Shown: in pieces, positions 16,276-25,022 of the stretch
Position numbering within the stretch: position 1 is the first letter of the stretch
Layout: each line of letters starts with the position of its first letter
Origin: Paenibacillus taichungensis
Lineage (GTDB): Bacteria; Bacillota; Bacilli; Paenibacillales; Paenibacillaceae
Direction of reading: 5' to 3'
DNA length: 64,000 nt
NCBI RefSeq assembly: GCF_003287275.1
Contig: NZ_QEVW01000033.1
Span: forward strand, 1-64,000
The notes under the pieces: model-generated
What the model saw: only the letters and a program-made list of their open reading frames with translations
Database searches by the model: none
What the model was told of the DNA's origin: nothing
Program-made: the position numbers and the translations under genes

Positions 16276-16569
16276 ATGTTGACGGATTTTGAACGGAAGG
16301 TACTGAGGATCTTGTATAATTACAGTAGTGGGCGACGACGGCTGCCTACAATTCATGAATTGACTGTTAAAACGGGTAAAGGGGATAGAGCAGTTATGGC
16401 CGCCTTGGAGACCCTTATTACAACTGAGTACATACATTGGGAAGATAAGTCGGATACGGCTAACATATTGATCCTTGAGGGCTGGGAGCGAGATTCTGAG
16501 AAGCCGAAGCTTCCCAATATAGTACCGGTGGCTAACCCCAACAACACGGATTATTGGACCCAATACTGA
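16276..16569 (+). CDS. LexA-type winged-helix protein
   Basis: A 97-residue protein. Residues 1-65 form a winged helix like the DNA-binding domain of LexA (LRILYNYSSGRRRLPTIHEL, then a recognition helix with GDRAVMAALETL and a wing). No protease domain follows; the tail ends NTDYWTQY. It starts two bases after the previous stop, with AGGGGG upstream. It might tune the SOS response locally. Role inferred from fold and place only. Confidence 0.6.
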   Translation: MLTDFERKVLRILYNYSSGRRRLPTIHELTVKTGKGDRAVMAALETLITTEYIHWEDKSDTANILILEGWERDSEKPKLPNIVPVANPNNTDYWTQY

Positions 16570-16583
16570 GGAGGGCGTAAACT

Positions 16584-16919
16584 ATGGCTAGCAAATTAAC
16601 AGGTAACGGGATCATTGAAGGATCTCGCATTATCCTTCCGGAACATCGTGAAGCATACATAAAGGCCATTAGTGAACAGGAGAGACGAGGGAAACCTGTC
16701 CTGGACGAACAGGAAATACAGCTGATCGAGGAAGCGATCCTGGAATCGTACCAGGAATGCAGATCTATCACATTGACTGTATTTAATCCGTTCGATGACG
16801 AGGAGCTGCGGGGCGTTGTCACATCGATCGATAAGCCAAACAGGAGAATCAAACTTGTCCGGGCTGAAGAGGATTACAGTTGGCCTAAAATAGAAGAGAT
16901 TATTAGTGCGAGTATTTGA
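16584..16919 (+). CDS. YolD-like protein
   Basis: A 111-residue YolD-family (PF08863) protein: KLTGNGIIEGSRIILPEHRE at the start and LTVFNPFDDEELRGVVTSID in the C-terminal half are the family landmarks. YolD genes usually lie directly before a Y-family polymerase gene (UvrX/UmuC-like) and are SOS-induced. Here a terminator follows and no polymerase is present. GAGGAGGG lies before ATG 16584. Confidence 0.85.
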   Translation: MASKLTGNGIIEGSRIILPEHREAYIKAISEQERRGKPVLDEQEIQLIEEAILESYQECRSITLTVFNPFDDEELRGVVTSIDKPNRRIKLVRAEEDYSWPKIEEIISASI

Positions 16920-16951
16920 AAAGCATGTTCCGAGCACGCCACCATATATAA

Positions 16952-16992
16952 TAGAAAGAGACGGGATCAATTGACTGGTCTCTTTCTACTAC
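16952..16992. terminator. Bidirectional terminator
   Basis: Perfect 11-bp stem TAGAAAGAGAC / GTCTCTTTCTA, between the convergent YolD-like gene and the small minus-strand gene. The right arm borders the stop of the latter. Confidence 0.7.
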
Positions 16993-17195
16993 TTCCACCA
17001 CTTATCAAAACGAACCTCTAATCGATTACCTTCTGAATTAAAAGAGATCTCGAACATGTTTCCTTCAGCATCTTCACGAATTCGTTTGTTGTCCTTTATA
17101 TAGTAAATTGATGCACCTAATTCTCTCGCTTGTTTACGTGCATGTTGATTGGCACGCATCAGAATATCTTGGAGTTGTTCTCGATTGGGATGCAT
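16989..17195 (-). CDS. Small hypothetical protein
   Basis: A 68-residue protein beginning MHPNREQLQDILMRANQHAR, with KQARELGASIYYIKDNKRIR in the middle and a C-terminus FEISFNSEGNRLEVRFDKWW. Three ATG codons follow one another; the last (17195) is at the right distance from GGAGGT. Cytosolic, helix then beta hairpin. No family recognised. It faces the YolD operon and shares its terminator. Confidence 0.65.
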   Translation of the reverse strand: MHPNREQLQDILMRANQHARKQARELGASIYYIKDNKRIREDAEGNMFEISFNSEGNRLEVRFDKWWK

Positions 17196-17315
17196 CATCA
17201 TACCTCCGTTTCTCGATAATTTCCCGCATCTTACATCAATTATTCCAGTCTTACAAGTATCGATATTATTAAGTACCAAATGGGGGGCGACGCCCCTCGC
17301 CTCCAATAGTAGTAT

Positions 17316-17350
17316 AAAAAAGCACCATGAAGGGTGCTTTTTTTTGTTTT
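17316..17350. terminator. Bidirectional terminator-like hairpin
   Basis: AAAAAGCACC / GGTGCTTTTTTTT with a 5-base loop. The nearest plus-strand gene ends at 16919, so its use is unclear; it marks the edge of a decayed region. Confidence 0.65.
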
Positions 17351-17439
17351 TTATGCACTGTGGTTTGAGAAGCCCTTTAATTACTGGAGTTTTACCAGCA
17401 ACTATAGGGCATCAGAATTATTTTCTTTAATCTAAGGTA

Positions 17440-17915
17440 TGCTGGGGTGTCAGTTGATGTCAATGTACTTCAATCTGGAAAGTTAAATAAGATTTATAGG
17501 TACAGGGGCACTGGTGAGAGAAGAAGCCATCATTAAGGATTCAGATAAAGACTGAAGTGATGAGATTTATGGTTTGCAATATTATCATGCTCTAGAAACA
17601 CGCTCTCTTTCCAAAGCAGATGGTATTTACGATAAGATGGTTTATAAATGGGATGTGAGCAAGAAAAAATACATTAAGGTCATCTATGGTCAGGATGAGA
17701 TCGAGGATACTAAACAGAAAAAAGTAGATAATATCAGTTCTAAAATGGCTTTGAACCTTTTGCAAAATGCTTGTAAAAAACAGATTTCCATGCCAGTACC
17801 AATCACTCTTAACAACTTTAACAAGAAGCTGGAAACGCTTGTTTATAAAAAAAACACTAAAAAGTGCTTATACAATCAATGTATTGTTTTATCCTATCTC
17901 TTGTGGTCTTCTTAA
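17440..17915 (+). pseudogene. Decayed gene, unknown
   Basis: Coding-like sequence can be followed only by changing frame: AGVSVDVNVLQSGKLNK, then GALVREEAIIKDSDKD followed by a stop, then SDEIYGLQYYHALETRS and KMVYKWDVSKKKYIKVIYG. The last piece continues as a 113-residue open frame without ribosome site. No family recognised. Confidence 0.35.
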
Positions 17916-17978
17916 ACTTTTTCATACGAGAGCTTCTGAATGATGATCTTGTCGTTTCAAATAGGTTGAAGCGTTCAA

Positions 17979-18862
17979 TTATATTTTTTTTGAGAATAGA
18001 CAATTGCTCATAAATAGGAGAAGAAGGGGCAAAATTAGAGATTTATTAGTACTGGGATTAGTATGGATACTGCATATATTTAATGTTTTTTTACTTATTG
18101 AGGATAAGGTGGTTAGTATAGCTACATTATATTTGAATGACTGGCTTAAGGGAGTAAAAAACAAATCATGAATTTGTTTAGTGATATCTTGGTGGTGTTC
18201 TAACATTTTGCATCCCATTTGTTTTGTTTTGATATATATCATACATATGGCTAGTTCAGGGCGTATTAGATAAGTCAATTTTTTCTTTAAACATTTCCTC
18301 TTGGGTCTTCAGTAAATCATCGTCTATATATGGTTTTTTTCCTGCTCTTGAACTCGGCATCCCTGTTTTGGGTTCCTAGGTATAAGTGTCCATATATCCA
18401 GATAGCGGTATCAGAATCGTTAAGCCAACGCTTATACTCATTTTTCAAGTTGGGTTTACTTAAGTCCGTTGGAACGATAAAATCTTTCAATAACTGTCTG
18501 CACTTTTCTTTTGAAACTCATCGATAATATAGTGCATCAAAATTACTGGAGACCAATCCTTAATGATATATTCAGCATGTGAGGGACAAGCATTAACAAC
18601 TTTCTTGATAAGTAGTAGCTGTTCCCCGTTCAGTTTTACTTCTTCCAGGTATTTTCTCTTTAAGTAGAGATTCCATACCAAGGGAGTTATAGTTCTTTAT
18701 GTATCTTTGAATAGTCCGTTCGCTCACTCCTAAGGTTTCGGAAATCTGTCTCACGGTTTTACCATGACTGAAGTGTTCAATGGCTATAAGAGCCTTAGTG
18801 TTATATGCTTGCTCATCTTTAAGTTCAGGTTGGTTGCTAGGATTCTCAGTTTTCGTATTCAT
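17979..18862 (-). pseudogene. Decayed helix-turn-helix gene, possibly transposase
   Basis: The 5' part is open for 89 residues and encodes a convincing helix-turn-helix (TVRQISETLGVSERTIQRYI) of the type at the start of IS630-like transposases. At ESLLKEKIPG the reading frame shifts to KLNGEQLLLIKKVVNACPSH, then near DEFQKK to RQLLKDFIVPTDLSKPNL, and later again to DDLLKTQEEMFKEK. At least three frame changes show that it is dead. No inverted repeats or catalytic DDE residues were found, so a different HTH protein is possible. Confidence 0.5.
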
Positions 18863-19061
18863 ATACTTGCCTCTTCTTCAGCTATTATTTAATTTCATTA
18901 ATTTAAGACTAAATAATATAAAGTAAAATTTCAAATATTGGGATGATACAGGAATTAGCAGTTACAGTACGTTATAGCGTTGTCCAATGCCGCCGATATA
19001 CATAAATACTTGATACTAATTGTAGTCACCAGGGTTATATGGCGTATTTTTTACAAAGACA

Positions 19062-19772
19062 TCAATGCATAAATACATGAAGCCCAAAATAGATTGCACA
19101 ACCAACGAAAGGATAAATATTTGCAAATTTCAGTCTTGAGCGGCTAATCTCAGTTGAAAGAGTAGTTAAGGACATATGGATGAAGATCCCTGATGAAAGA
19201 GAGATCGCAATTCCAGCTAACTCACTGAAAATCTCAGGGCTAGTTACTAAAAAACTCGCTATAACCATGCCCAATACGGTAAAGAAATTTATGGCAAGAA
19301 GATATAAAAAGAGATTGATTTTACGTTTTATTCGAGAAGCAAGTATTAGAGAAAACATTATCATTTCAGTGAATTTATGCAGAAGCATTGACAAGACAAC
19401 TAATGATCCAAGACTAGTTCCCGCCAAGATACCAGTAATCATAATTGTTCCGTCAATAAAGCTGTGTAAACATGCACTAATCATTAATAGCTTTAAAGAC
19501 AGATGTACTTTCCGCTCATTAGTATGTTTTTGACCACCTTGATGAAACAGCAGGGGAACTAGGATGCCTAAAACGATGAAAATAGGCCCGTTGTGAGAAT
19601 ACTCAACTGCAATAGGAATCAACTCAACAACAGTGAATGCTAACAACACACTCATAGTCAGTAAAGATATTTTAGAATAATTATTGGTGATCCAATTAGT
19701 ATGTGGATTTACAACCATTGCCGAAATAAAGGAAATTACAACTAGTCCATTGCTAATTAGTAGTATTAACAT
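19062..19772 (-). CDS. ZIP-like membrane protein
   Basis: A 236-residue protein with seven to eight membrane segments. Two neighbouring helices carry HSFIDG and LHKFTEM, matching the metal-site motifs of ZIP transporter helices 4 and 5 (H-x-x-x-D/E-G and H-x-x-x-E). It could carry a divalent metal or be a ZIP-derived sensor. ATG 19772 overlaps the stop of the sigma-region-2 gene (TGATG), so the two are coupled; the longer frame would start inside that gene. A transporter coupled to a split sigma factor is unusual. Confidence 0.6.
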   Translation of the reverse strand: MLILLISNGLVVISFISAMVVNPHTNWITNNYSKISLLTMSVLLAFTVVELIPIAVEYSHNGPIFIVLGILVPLLFHQGGQKHTNERKVHLSLKLLMISACLHSFIDGTIMITGILAGTSLGSLVVLSMLLHKFTEMIMFSLILASRIKRKINLFLYLLAINFFTVLGMVIASFLVTSPEIFSELAGIAISLSSGIFIHMSLTTLSTEISRSRLKFANIYPFVGCAIYFGLHVFMH

Positions 19773-19984
19773 CACAGGCTCATTTCTCCTTTTTCTATAT
19801 CCCAATTATGTACTACTTCAATAAATTTGATGATAAGATCTTGTTTCAAATCATCCCTATTTTGAAAACTCGTTTGATGAAGTGATTTTTTAATTTTGGG
19901 TTCAAATCTTTGTATGATCTCCATCATAGCTTGTGTATTGTTTCGTTTTGCTTGGGAAATTAAGTCGTTTAAATTATTTTTCAT
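19772..19984 (-). CDS. RsoA-like sigma region 2 protein
   Basis: A 70-residue protein. ISQAKRNNTQAMMEIIQRFE and KKSLHQTSFQNRDDLKQDL are like the N-terminal half of sigma region 2 as found in B. subtilis RsoA and in HTH_16 proteins of conjugative elements. RsoA works only with SigO, which supplies region 4. Start ATG 19984 has GAGGAGG upstream. It lies after a region 4 protein gene and before the ZIP-like gene. Assignment is by motif and partner. Confidence 0.6.
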   Translation of the reverse strand: MKNNLNDLISQAKRNNTQAMMEIIQRFEPKIKKSLHQTSFQNRDDLKQDLIIKFIEVVHNWDIEKGEMSL

Positions 19985-20145
19985 TTTTTTCCTCCTCGGA
20001 GTTTTTCTTGATGGCATCAATTAAATTTCTTATTGTCTCGCTAATACATCTATTTTCCTTTTAAATCGAAGAAGCAAGTATATGTAACTCCTATTGGAAA
20101 ACCCATATTTCCAATCATTTTTGCTCCAAAAGGGACGTCATCCAT
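19974..20145 (-). pseudogene. Broken yvrJ-like gene
   Basis: AGGAGGG precedes ATG 20145, from which MDDVPFGAKMIGNMGFPIGV is read; the frame then stops at 20050. The missing part is present in the other two frames: YIYLLLRFKRKIDVLA, then SETIRNLIDAIKKNSEEEK. Joined, these give the typical YvrJ layout: NxGFPI start, YLLLRF helix, and a coiled tail. Two frameshifts within about 60 bases are needed. YvrJ is encoded beside sigO-rsoA in Bacillus, which supports the reading. Confidence 0.55.
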
Positions 20146-20569
20146 TTTTGCTCCCTCCTAACGTACTGATTTCTCGTCTCATTTTTATTAATGCAGTTTT
20201 CTTTGTTTTGGAGACACTTTGTTCGGAGATGTTTAGTAGCCTAGCTATTTCCGTATTCTTCAATTCTTTACTGATTGAAAGGTTCAGTATTTGGCGTTCT
20301 TTCGTTGTTAGATTCATAAAAGTGGCATACAGATCAGGATCGCTAATTTGATTCTCTAATATTTCGCTATTTTGAATAGCATCTTCTTCAACTCCTGAAG
20401 TTAGTTCCTTATAATCAGTATCATCTAGAATTAATGCAAAGCGTTCATTAAATTTTCTGTTTTTTTTATCAAAGTTAATAGAGTTGTAATGTAATAGACT
20501 GGAAATATATGCGACAAACCTCTTCTCTTCCTCTACTTTATCTTCTACATAAGAGTCATCGTGGTTCAA
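20138..20569 (-). CDS. SigO-like sigma region 4 protein
   Basis: A 143-residue protein. The last 60 residues are a sigma-70 region 4: LTTKERQILNLSISKELKNT then EIARLLNISEQSVSKTKKTA. The N-terminal part (FVAYISSLLHYNSINFDKKN, RKFNERFALILDD) resembles the region before sigma 4 in SigO-type and ICE-encoded regulators. There is no region 2, which the gene at 19984 would supply. Start TTG 20569 follows GGGGAGGT closely. An alternative is the Tn916 Orf7/Orf8 type of regulator pair. Confidence 0.65.
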   Translation of the reverse strand: MNHDDSYVEDKVEEEKRFVAYISSLLHYNSINFDKKNRKFNERFALILDDTDYKELTSGVEEDAIQNSEILENQISDPDLYATFMNLTTKERQILNLSISKELKNTEIARLLNISEQSVSKTKKTALIKMRREISTLGGSKNG

Positions 20570-20630
20570 AGAGACCTCCCCCTTTTTTTAATATAAAGAG
20601 ATATGAGAAATAAAAAAAACAACCAAATTA

Positions 20631-20660
20631 AGAACAAATGTTCTCTTTTTTATTATACCA
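20631..20660 (-). promoter_or_regulatory. Extended -10 promoter with LexA-like box
   Basis: Minus strand TG-G-TATAAT (20660-20652) with no good -35, i.e. extended -10 type. Directly behind it, near the expected start point, lies AGAACA-AA-TGTTCT (20644-20631), a perfect palindrome that fits the core GAAC-RNRY-GTTY of the Bacillus LexA box except for the outermost bases. Confidence 0.5.
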
Positions 20661-20714
20661 CATATCGGTGGGTAGTATATTAAAATACTTATAAGAGTTT
20701 TTATTGGATTAAAA

Positions 20715-20757
20715 TAGAAAAAGAAGTAGTTTGTTCTATAAAGAACAAACTACTTCT
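20715..20757 (-). terminator. Strong terminator
   Basis: Perfect 16-bp stem AGAAGTAGTTTGTTCT / AGAACAAACTACTTCT, T-rich on the minus strand side. It ends the gene at 20776-21099 and isolates the sigma operon. Confidence 0.8.
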
Positions 20758-20775
20758 AGGGAAACTTAATACCTA

Positions 20776-21099
20776 TTAAACGAAGGTGTATCCTGGCAAG
20801 GAGCTAGCTGCGATGTAACGAACCAAGTTTTTGTTTACTCTGAATACCCAGGCTCCATTCTGTGATTTACCTGAGACGATAGCGCCTTGAGTGAAATAAT
20901 CGGCAATGTAGTGTCCGGTACCATTATGTGGAGATCCTGTTGCTATCAAATACTCTCCGCAACCCGAGCACTGGTAGAAATTTGCATTATAGAATCCTGA
21001 CAATCTTTCACCGGTTGCATCATCTTCTACTCGTGATGCACTTCCTTTCATAACCATTCGATGACCACCATTCAATACTGGACATGGGTTTTCTGCCAT
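20776..21099 (-). CDS. Small protein with possible zinc knuckle
   Basis: A 107-residue cytosolic protein. It starts MAENPCPVLNGGHRMVMKG, has YQCSGCGEYLIATGSPHNG in the middle, and ends in a beta-rich VFRVNKNLVRYIA segment. C6, the CxxC pair and histidines could bind zinc. GGGAGAG precedes the ATG. It is transcribed alone, has a strong terminator, and no family was recognised. Confidence 0.65.
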   Translation of the reverse strand: MAENPCPVLNGGHRMVMKGSASRVEDDATGERLSGFYNANFYQCSGCGEYLIATGSPHNGTGHYIADYFTQGAIVSGKSQNGAWVFRVNKNLVRYIAASSLPGYTFV

Positions 21100-21290
21100 T
21101 AAAATCTCTCCCTTATAAATAATTTTAAGTGCGTTCTTTTTAAGTTGATCGCGCTTATATTAGATAAAGAGCTTTAAACACCTAGAAAAACAACCTATAT
21201 TAAAAATATTATAATTTCTTGAAATGTATTTTGGATTTTATACGTAATATATGGTAAGGTTATCCTTAACTAGAAGGAGGTAATTACAGA

Positions 21291-21854
21291 ATGAAGAAAT
21301 TATCGTGGATTATGGGATTAACTTTATTATCTGTTATTTTAGTAACAGGGTGTACTAAAGCCACTACTCCAAATGATTCAGAAACACAGTCACCAGTTGA
21401 GAATTCAGAGACTTCTGAAAATGAGCAGGCATCTCAAGAAGCAATTAAGGCGGCTGAAACTTATAAGACAAAAGAATATACAATTAATGAAGTTCCAGAA
21501 ACTTCTGAAGAAATCTTTGTAGAACGTAATAAAGAGTTGGAGCCTTTCTTTGCTGAAAATCTTGAAGAAAAACCCGTTAATGCGAGCAACATTGCTATAG
21601 CTTTACGAGTTGCGATAACCCAACAAGCATCATTAAAACCAGAAAATATGGAGTTCACGGTCTATCAGGAGCTTGAAAATTATTTTGATTTGGATTATAC
21701 AATGGACCTCGTATTAGAAAAGCAGAATGGAGAAAATGAACGTATTCCTCTAAAAGGGAGATTGACACTTGTAAGTAAGGATGGAAAGTGGCTTGTTCAA
21801 GCTGACGATTTTGACAAACCAGCGTTTGCGGAGCTTTTGCGAGATGAGAAGTAA
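21291..21854 (+). CDS. Lipoprotein, unknown
   Basis: A 187-residue lipoprotein: signal sequence with lipobox LVTGC (Cys 21), a Glu/Ser/Thr-rich linker to about residue 60, then an alpha/beta domain of about 120 residues with the closing LVSKDGKWLVQADDFDKP, as in NTF2-like or DUF4878-type extracellular domains. AAGGAGG precedes ATG. Single gene with its own terminator, on the outer face of the membrane. Function unknown. Confidence 0.75.
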   Translation: MKKLSWIMGLTLLSVILVTGCTKATTPNDSETQSPVENSETSENEQASQEAIKAAETYKTKEYTINEVPETSEEIFVERNKELEPFFAENLEEKPVNASNIAIALRVAITQQASLKPENMEFTVYQELENYFDLDYTMDLVLEKQNGENERIPLKGRLTLVSKDGKWLVQADDFDKPAFAELLRDEK

Positions 21855-21862
21855 CAAGTAAG

Positions 21863-21893
21863 GAAGGGCGCTAGATATGGCGCCTTTTTTATT
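21863..21893 (+). terminator. Rho-independent terminator
   Basis: GGCGC / GCGCC hairpin extended by A-T pairs and followed by TTTTTT. Confidence 0.7.
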
Positions 21894-22229
21894 TACTTCG
21901 AAATCATTTCTGGGGCCAGTGAATATAGGTTTGTTGTATCTAAGTATGACCTTTCGTTATAAATTGTCCAGGTACAGGTACCAGATTAATCAGTCATGAA
22001 ATGGAAATTTCCAATTATATACCTGCAATATTGATATAGCCTCCCAGATTGTAGATACATTCAGCCATAATGAGGGAAAGAAATTAATAAGACTATGGAT
22101 AGGATAGAAAAAATTAACCTAATCACACTGCCAAATATCAACATAACAAAAGCAATAAGACCACCGCTGATGATGTGAGTATATCCCATATAATAAATGT
22201 ATAGCGTTCAAAATTACTTGTATCAAACG

Positions 22230-22608
22230 TAGGACTGCAGTCCATTTCAAATTATGAATTAACTTACACGGTATATTCAATATATAGGATATATTATATA
22301 ACGCATTTGCTGCTATTAATCTTTTAGATTTAGCATCTGTATCTTTTATTTCGTGGGCCAGTCGATCTGTGTTGAAAGTTTCAACATAGTTAACGAATAT
22401 GCTTTTTCATACGTTGTAACGTCTTTACTAACGCTCTCCTCTTCTTTGACCATGGTTTGATTGCTATCATTCTCACCAGAGATGGAGAGAGCAGATGCAA
22501 GAACTCTTAAATTCGTACTTCTCATCCAAACTTGAGATTGCTGTCCATATATAAAGAAATACAAGAGAAAATATGGCTAACTTCCTTTCAATTTAAATCC
22601 TCCTTAAT
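22230..22608 (-). pseudogene. Broken gene for exported protein
   Basis: An AAGGAGG site precedes a signal-like start, ERKLAIFSLVFLYIWTAISS, but its reading frame is lost at SSLDE. The continuation (NLRVLASALSISGENDSNQT) is in another frame, and after KLSTQ a third frame carries NTDRLAHEIKDTDAKSKRLI. Two frameshifts at least. From about 21900 to 22230 I see no gene. Confidence 0.45.
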
Positions 22609-22640
22609 TGTTGAGTACTACAGGTGCATATTTATTGTGT

Positions 22641-23223
22641 AAAGATGCCATCTTGATATATGGACTCATCATAAAGCCCTTGTGAGCCATAGGGTATTTC
22701 AATAGAGTTTCCATTTAAGATGATGTCATCCTGTCCCTCTACATTCATACAAGTACAAGTGGGTTTGATCCGTCTCTAGAGCCATAAAGTTATAGCTGAA
22801 TGCCCAAAGATAGGTTTGATCAATTTGATTACTCACTGCTACTTAAAATTTCTGGTGTGCCATCTTCATCGAAATCATGTTCTTTCAGGTAAATGCTGAA
22901 TCCTTCAGAAAGATTACCATGTTTGTCGAATGGCCCATTCTTATTTATGAGGCAAGTCGAATTTCCAAACTGACTGCATACTTTCTAAGAAACAGCCACA
23001 GATTGATTTCGTTTGGGTTATCATTCCTGACAATGACTGAGGCGGTTTCGCAATCCAAATTTAGTTTTAACTCTTTCTCTACATCTGTAGTGTCCCATAT
23101 CAAGAATCCATTAAGATATTTCAATGGGGTCTGTTGCAGTTGAACTGACCTCAACTGGCGTAGTTTGTAAACAGATTTATCGGCCTCTTTAAAACTTTCT
23201 GTGGGAGCAACAATACTAGCCAC
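22641..23223 (-). pseudogene. Broken gene, extracellular-type protein
   Basis: An intact 92-residue piece (23223-22945: LKYLNGFLIWDTTDVEKELK) is followed in another frame by NKNGPFDKHGNLSEGFSIYL and EHDFDEDGTPEIL, then SNQIDQTYLWAFSYNFMALE, then GQDDIILNGNSIEIPYGSQG up to a stop near 22641. DFDEDGTPEIL recalls calcium-binding or FG-GAP-like secreted proteins. Several frame changes show that it is dead. Confidence 0.45.
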
Positions 23224-23359
23224 TGATTCCTTTACATATTCGGAATTTTGATTGCGCTTCTTTTTATTTTTGCATACTTACTGGATAAATCTTCGTGTTT
23301 AAGATAGGGACCCTCATAATCACCGAAATTTTAGCGTACAATAAAGCTCGTTTCGAAGG

Positions 23360-23904
23360 TGAAGTTATACCGAGTAATGACGTGTACCCAACAGATTTTA
23401 TTATGAAATAACAGTCTTGGATATAGTTCCGTTATTTTGTTTAATGAGGATGTACGTGAGCGATATATTGACTATTATCATGATACTTTTGATCTTGTTT
23501 GGGAGGAGTTTACATGTTGTATATAGGTCAAGTCAATCACTGGAAGAAGGCATGATTATTTTCTTGAAAGACAGGATAAAGAGAGAATGAAAAGCCAACT
23601 TGAATATACTAAAAAGTTATTTCTAAGAACAGATCAATACTTTCGTACTGTATTAAATCTTATGGAGGGAGATAGGTATAAAACGATTTCTTCCTTGGGA
23701 ATGAGCGTGGATAATTTACCTCGCGACTACAACAAGGTGCTCATCTTATTCGATGAACTTGATTTAATAGAATTGAGTGAAATTCAAGATAATGATATAA
23801 CACTATTTAATACTAAGACTAACGTATTCAAAGAATCCTATTTCAGATTATTTCACATATTTGAAGAAGCATTACAAAAAGTATATAACAATTTAAAAAA
23901 GTAA
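23360..23904 (+). pseudogene. Remnant of regulator-like gene
   Basis: The final 105 residues (23587-23904, KKLFLRTDQYFRTVLNLMEG at the start) are open but have no ribosome site. Upstream in other frames are SSVILFNEDVRERYIDYYHD and TFDLVWEEF, and a stop at the TAG near 23525. The upstream piece resembles the C-terminal effector part of TrmB-like or phospholipase-D-like regulators, the downstream piece is helical. A truncated or frameshifted gene is the best reading; the 105-residue frame might still be expressed. Confidence 0.35.
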
Positions 23905-24341
23905 CTTTTATATTAGGTTACACTACCTCTCTATATTCAGTAGCATCATTCGGCGACGAATTCTGGTTTTGTATAGCACAGTTCGCCTCCATTAGAGCGC
24001 TGTATGGATTCGCAGAACTGACAGCATCCATCATATGGGGCAAAGTATTATCTAGTTCAAGGTGAAAGCCAACGGACTTCATATTTTGGAATAACTATCC
24101 CTTTCATCCTTGGCAATCTTCTGAAAACATGATGACGAATCGAAGCCGACTTCGGCAGAATTGGAGGATGGTTTGCCTTTGCCAGACAGCTTATGTAATG
24201 GAATCCTGATGCTCGAATCGTGGAACTGACCGCCATCCTATTCCAATTGCATACTGTGATCTCTGGACTAGACCGGAGCATACAATCATGGAATAATAAG
24301 GGAGAATGTAGACAGGCAGTTGCAGAGAGGGGCATTGCTTT
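23905..24341 (+). other. Non-coding region with transporter-like remnant
   Basis: No intact gene. A short reading ASFGDEFWFCIAQFASIRAL (about 23940-24050) recalls the first helix of MFS transporters but soon ends in stops. The rest before the deacetylase gene shows no clear promoter. Confidence 0.3.
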
Positions 24342-24968
24342 ATGGTCAATATCGCGATGGTAGAGCAGGAATCTGTTCGGGAAAAGGTTGTGGCGTTCAC
24401 GTTTGATGATGGGCCTCATCCGGTATATACACATCAATTGCTTGAGATATTCCGCAGTGCGGGTGGGCGGGCGACGTTTTTCATGATTGGCAAAGAGATG
24501 GAGGCTTACCCGGAGATTGCGGCGGAGGTGCACCTTGAAGGGCATGAGATTGCAAACCATACGTACACGCATCCGGACCTGACAAAGCTGACGCTGGAGG
24601 AAGCCGGAGAGGAACTGCAACACGCAGAAAATCTTGTTCAAGAAATTACGGGGCAACCTGCCCGCTGCTTCCGACCGCCGTATTTTGGCGTAAACGATGA
24701 CATTCTTTCTCTGGCGGCGGAGCGCGGATACCAAACGATTGGTGCGGTAAACGGTGATGCAAGGGATTGGAACAATCCCGGCGTGGAGCACATTCTGGAG
24801 CATACCCGGTCTGCGGTAAAACCCGGGAGCGTGCTCATATTCCATGACGGGTACGGGGATCGTTCCGAAACGGTGGAGGCGGTACGCGTGCTGGTGGATG
24901 AACTTGCCGCGGAAGGGTACCGTTTGGTCACGGTAAGTGAATTGTTGAGAGTTTCCTCTAATCAGTAA
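24342..24968 (+). CDS. Polysaccharide deacetylase (NodB family)
   Basis: A 208-residue NodB-homology protein. Motif 1 is TFDDGPHP (D22-D23), motif 2 HEIANHTYTHPDL (metal ligands H73 and H77), then RPPYF, DWNNPG and LIFHDG. All catalytic residues are present. These enzymes remove acetyl groups from chitin oligomers or peptidoglycan. No signal peptide or membrane anchor was found, so it acts in the cytosol or the N-terminus is cut off. GAGAGGGG lies a little far from ATG 24342; ATG 24357 is an alternative. Confidence 0.88.
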   Translation: MVNIAMVEQESVREKVVAFTFDDGPHPVYTHQLLEIFRSAGGRATFFMIGKEMEAYPEIAAEVHLEGHEIANHTYTHPDLTKLTLEEAGEELQHAENLVQEITGQPARCFRPPYFGVNDDILSLAAERGYQTIGAVNGDARDWNNPGVEHILEHTRSAVKPGSVLIFHDGYGDRSETVEAVRVLVDELAAEGYRLVTVSELLRVSSNQ

Positions 24969-24985
24969 ACAGGAATAGGATAGAG

Positions 24986-25022
24986 TGGGCCCATCATTCA
25001 TTGGAATGATAGGGCCTATTAA
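24986..25022 (+). terminator. Hairpin after deacetylase gene
   Basis: GGGCCcATCATT / AATGATagGGCCT stem followed by ATTAATT; T tract poor. It may serve both convergent genes. Confidence 0.5.

Noticed and set aside
17281..17300. GC-rich GGGGGGCGACGCCCC hairpin as possible attachment site
   Set aside because: No second copy was found in the window and no integrase gene is present, so an att site cannot be supported.
17149..17430. 93-residue plus-strand frame across the small minus gene and a terminator
   Set aside because: It crosses a strong terminator hairpin and has no ribosome site.
20595..20660. AGAACA-N2-TGTTCT as repressor site of the gene at 20776
   Set aside because: It lies downstream of that gene's terminator and upstream of the sigma operon, so it was assigned to the latter.
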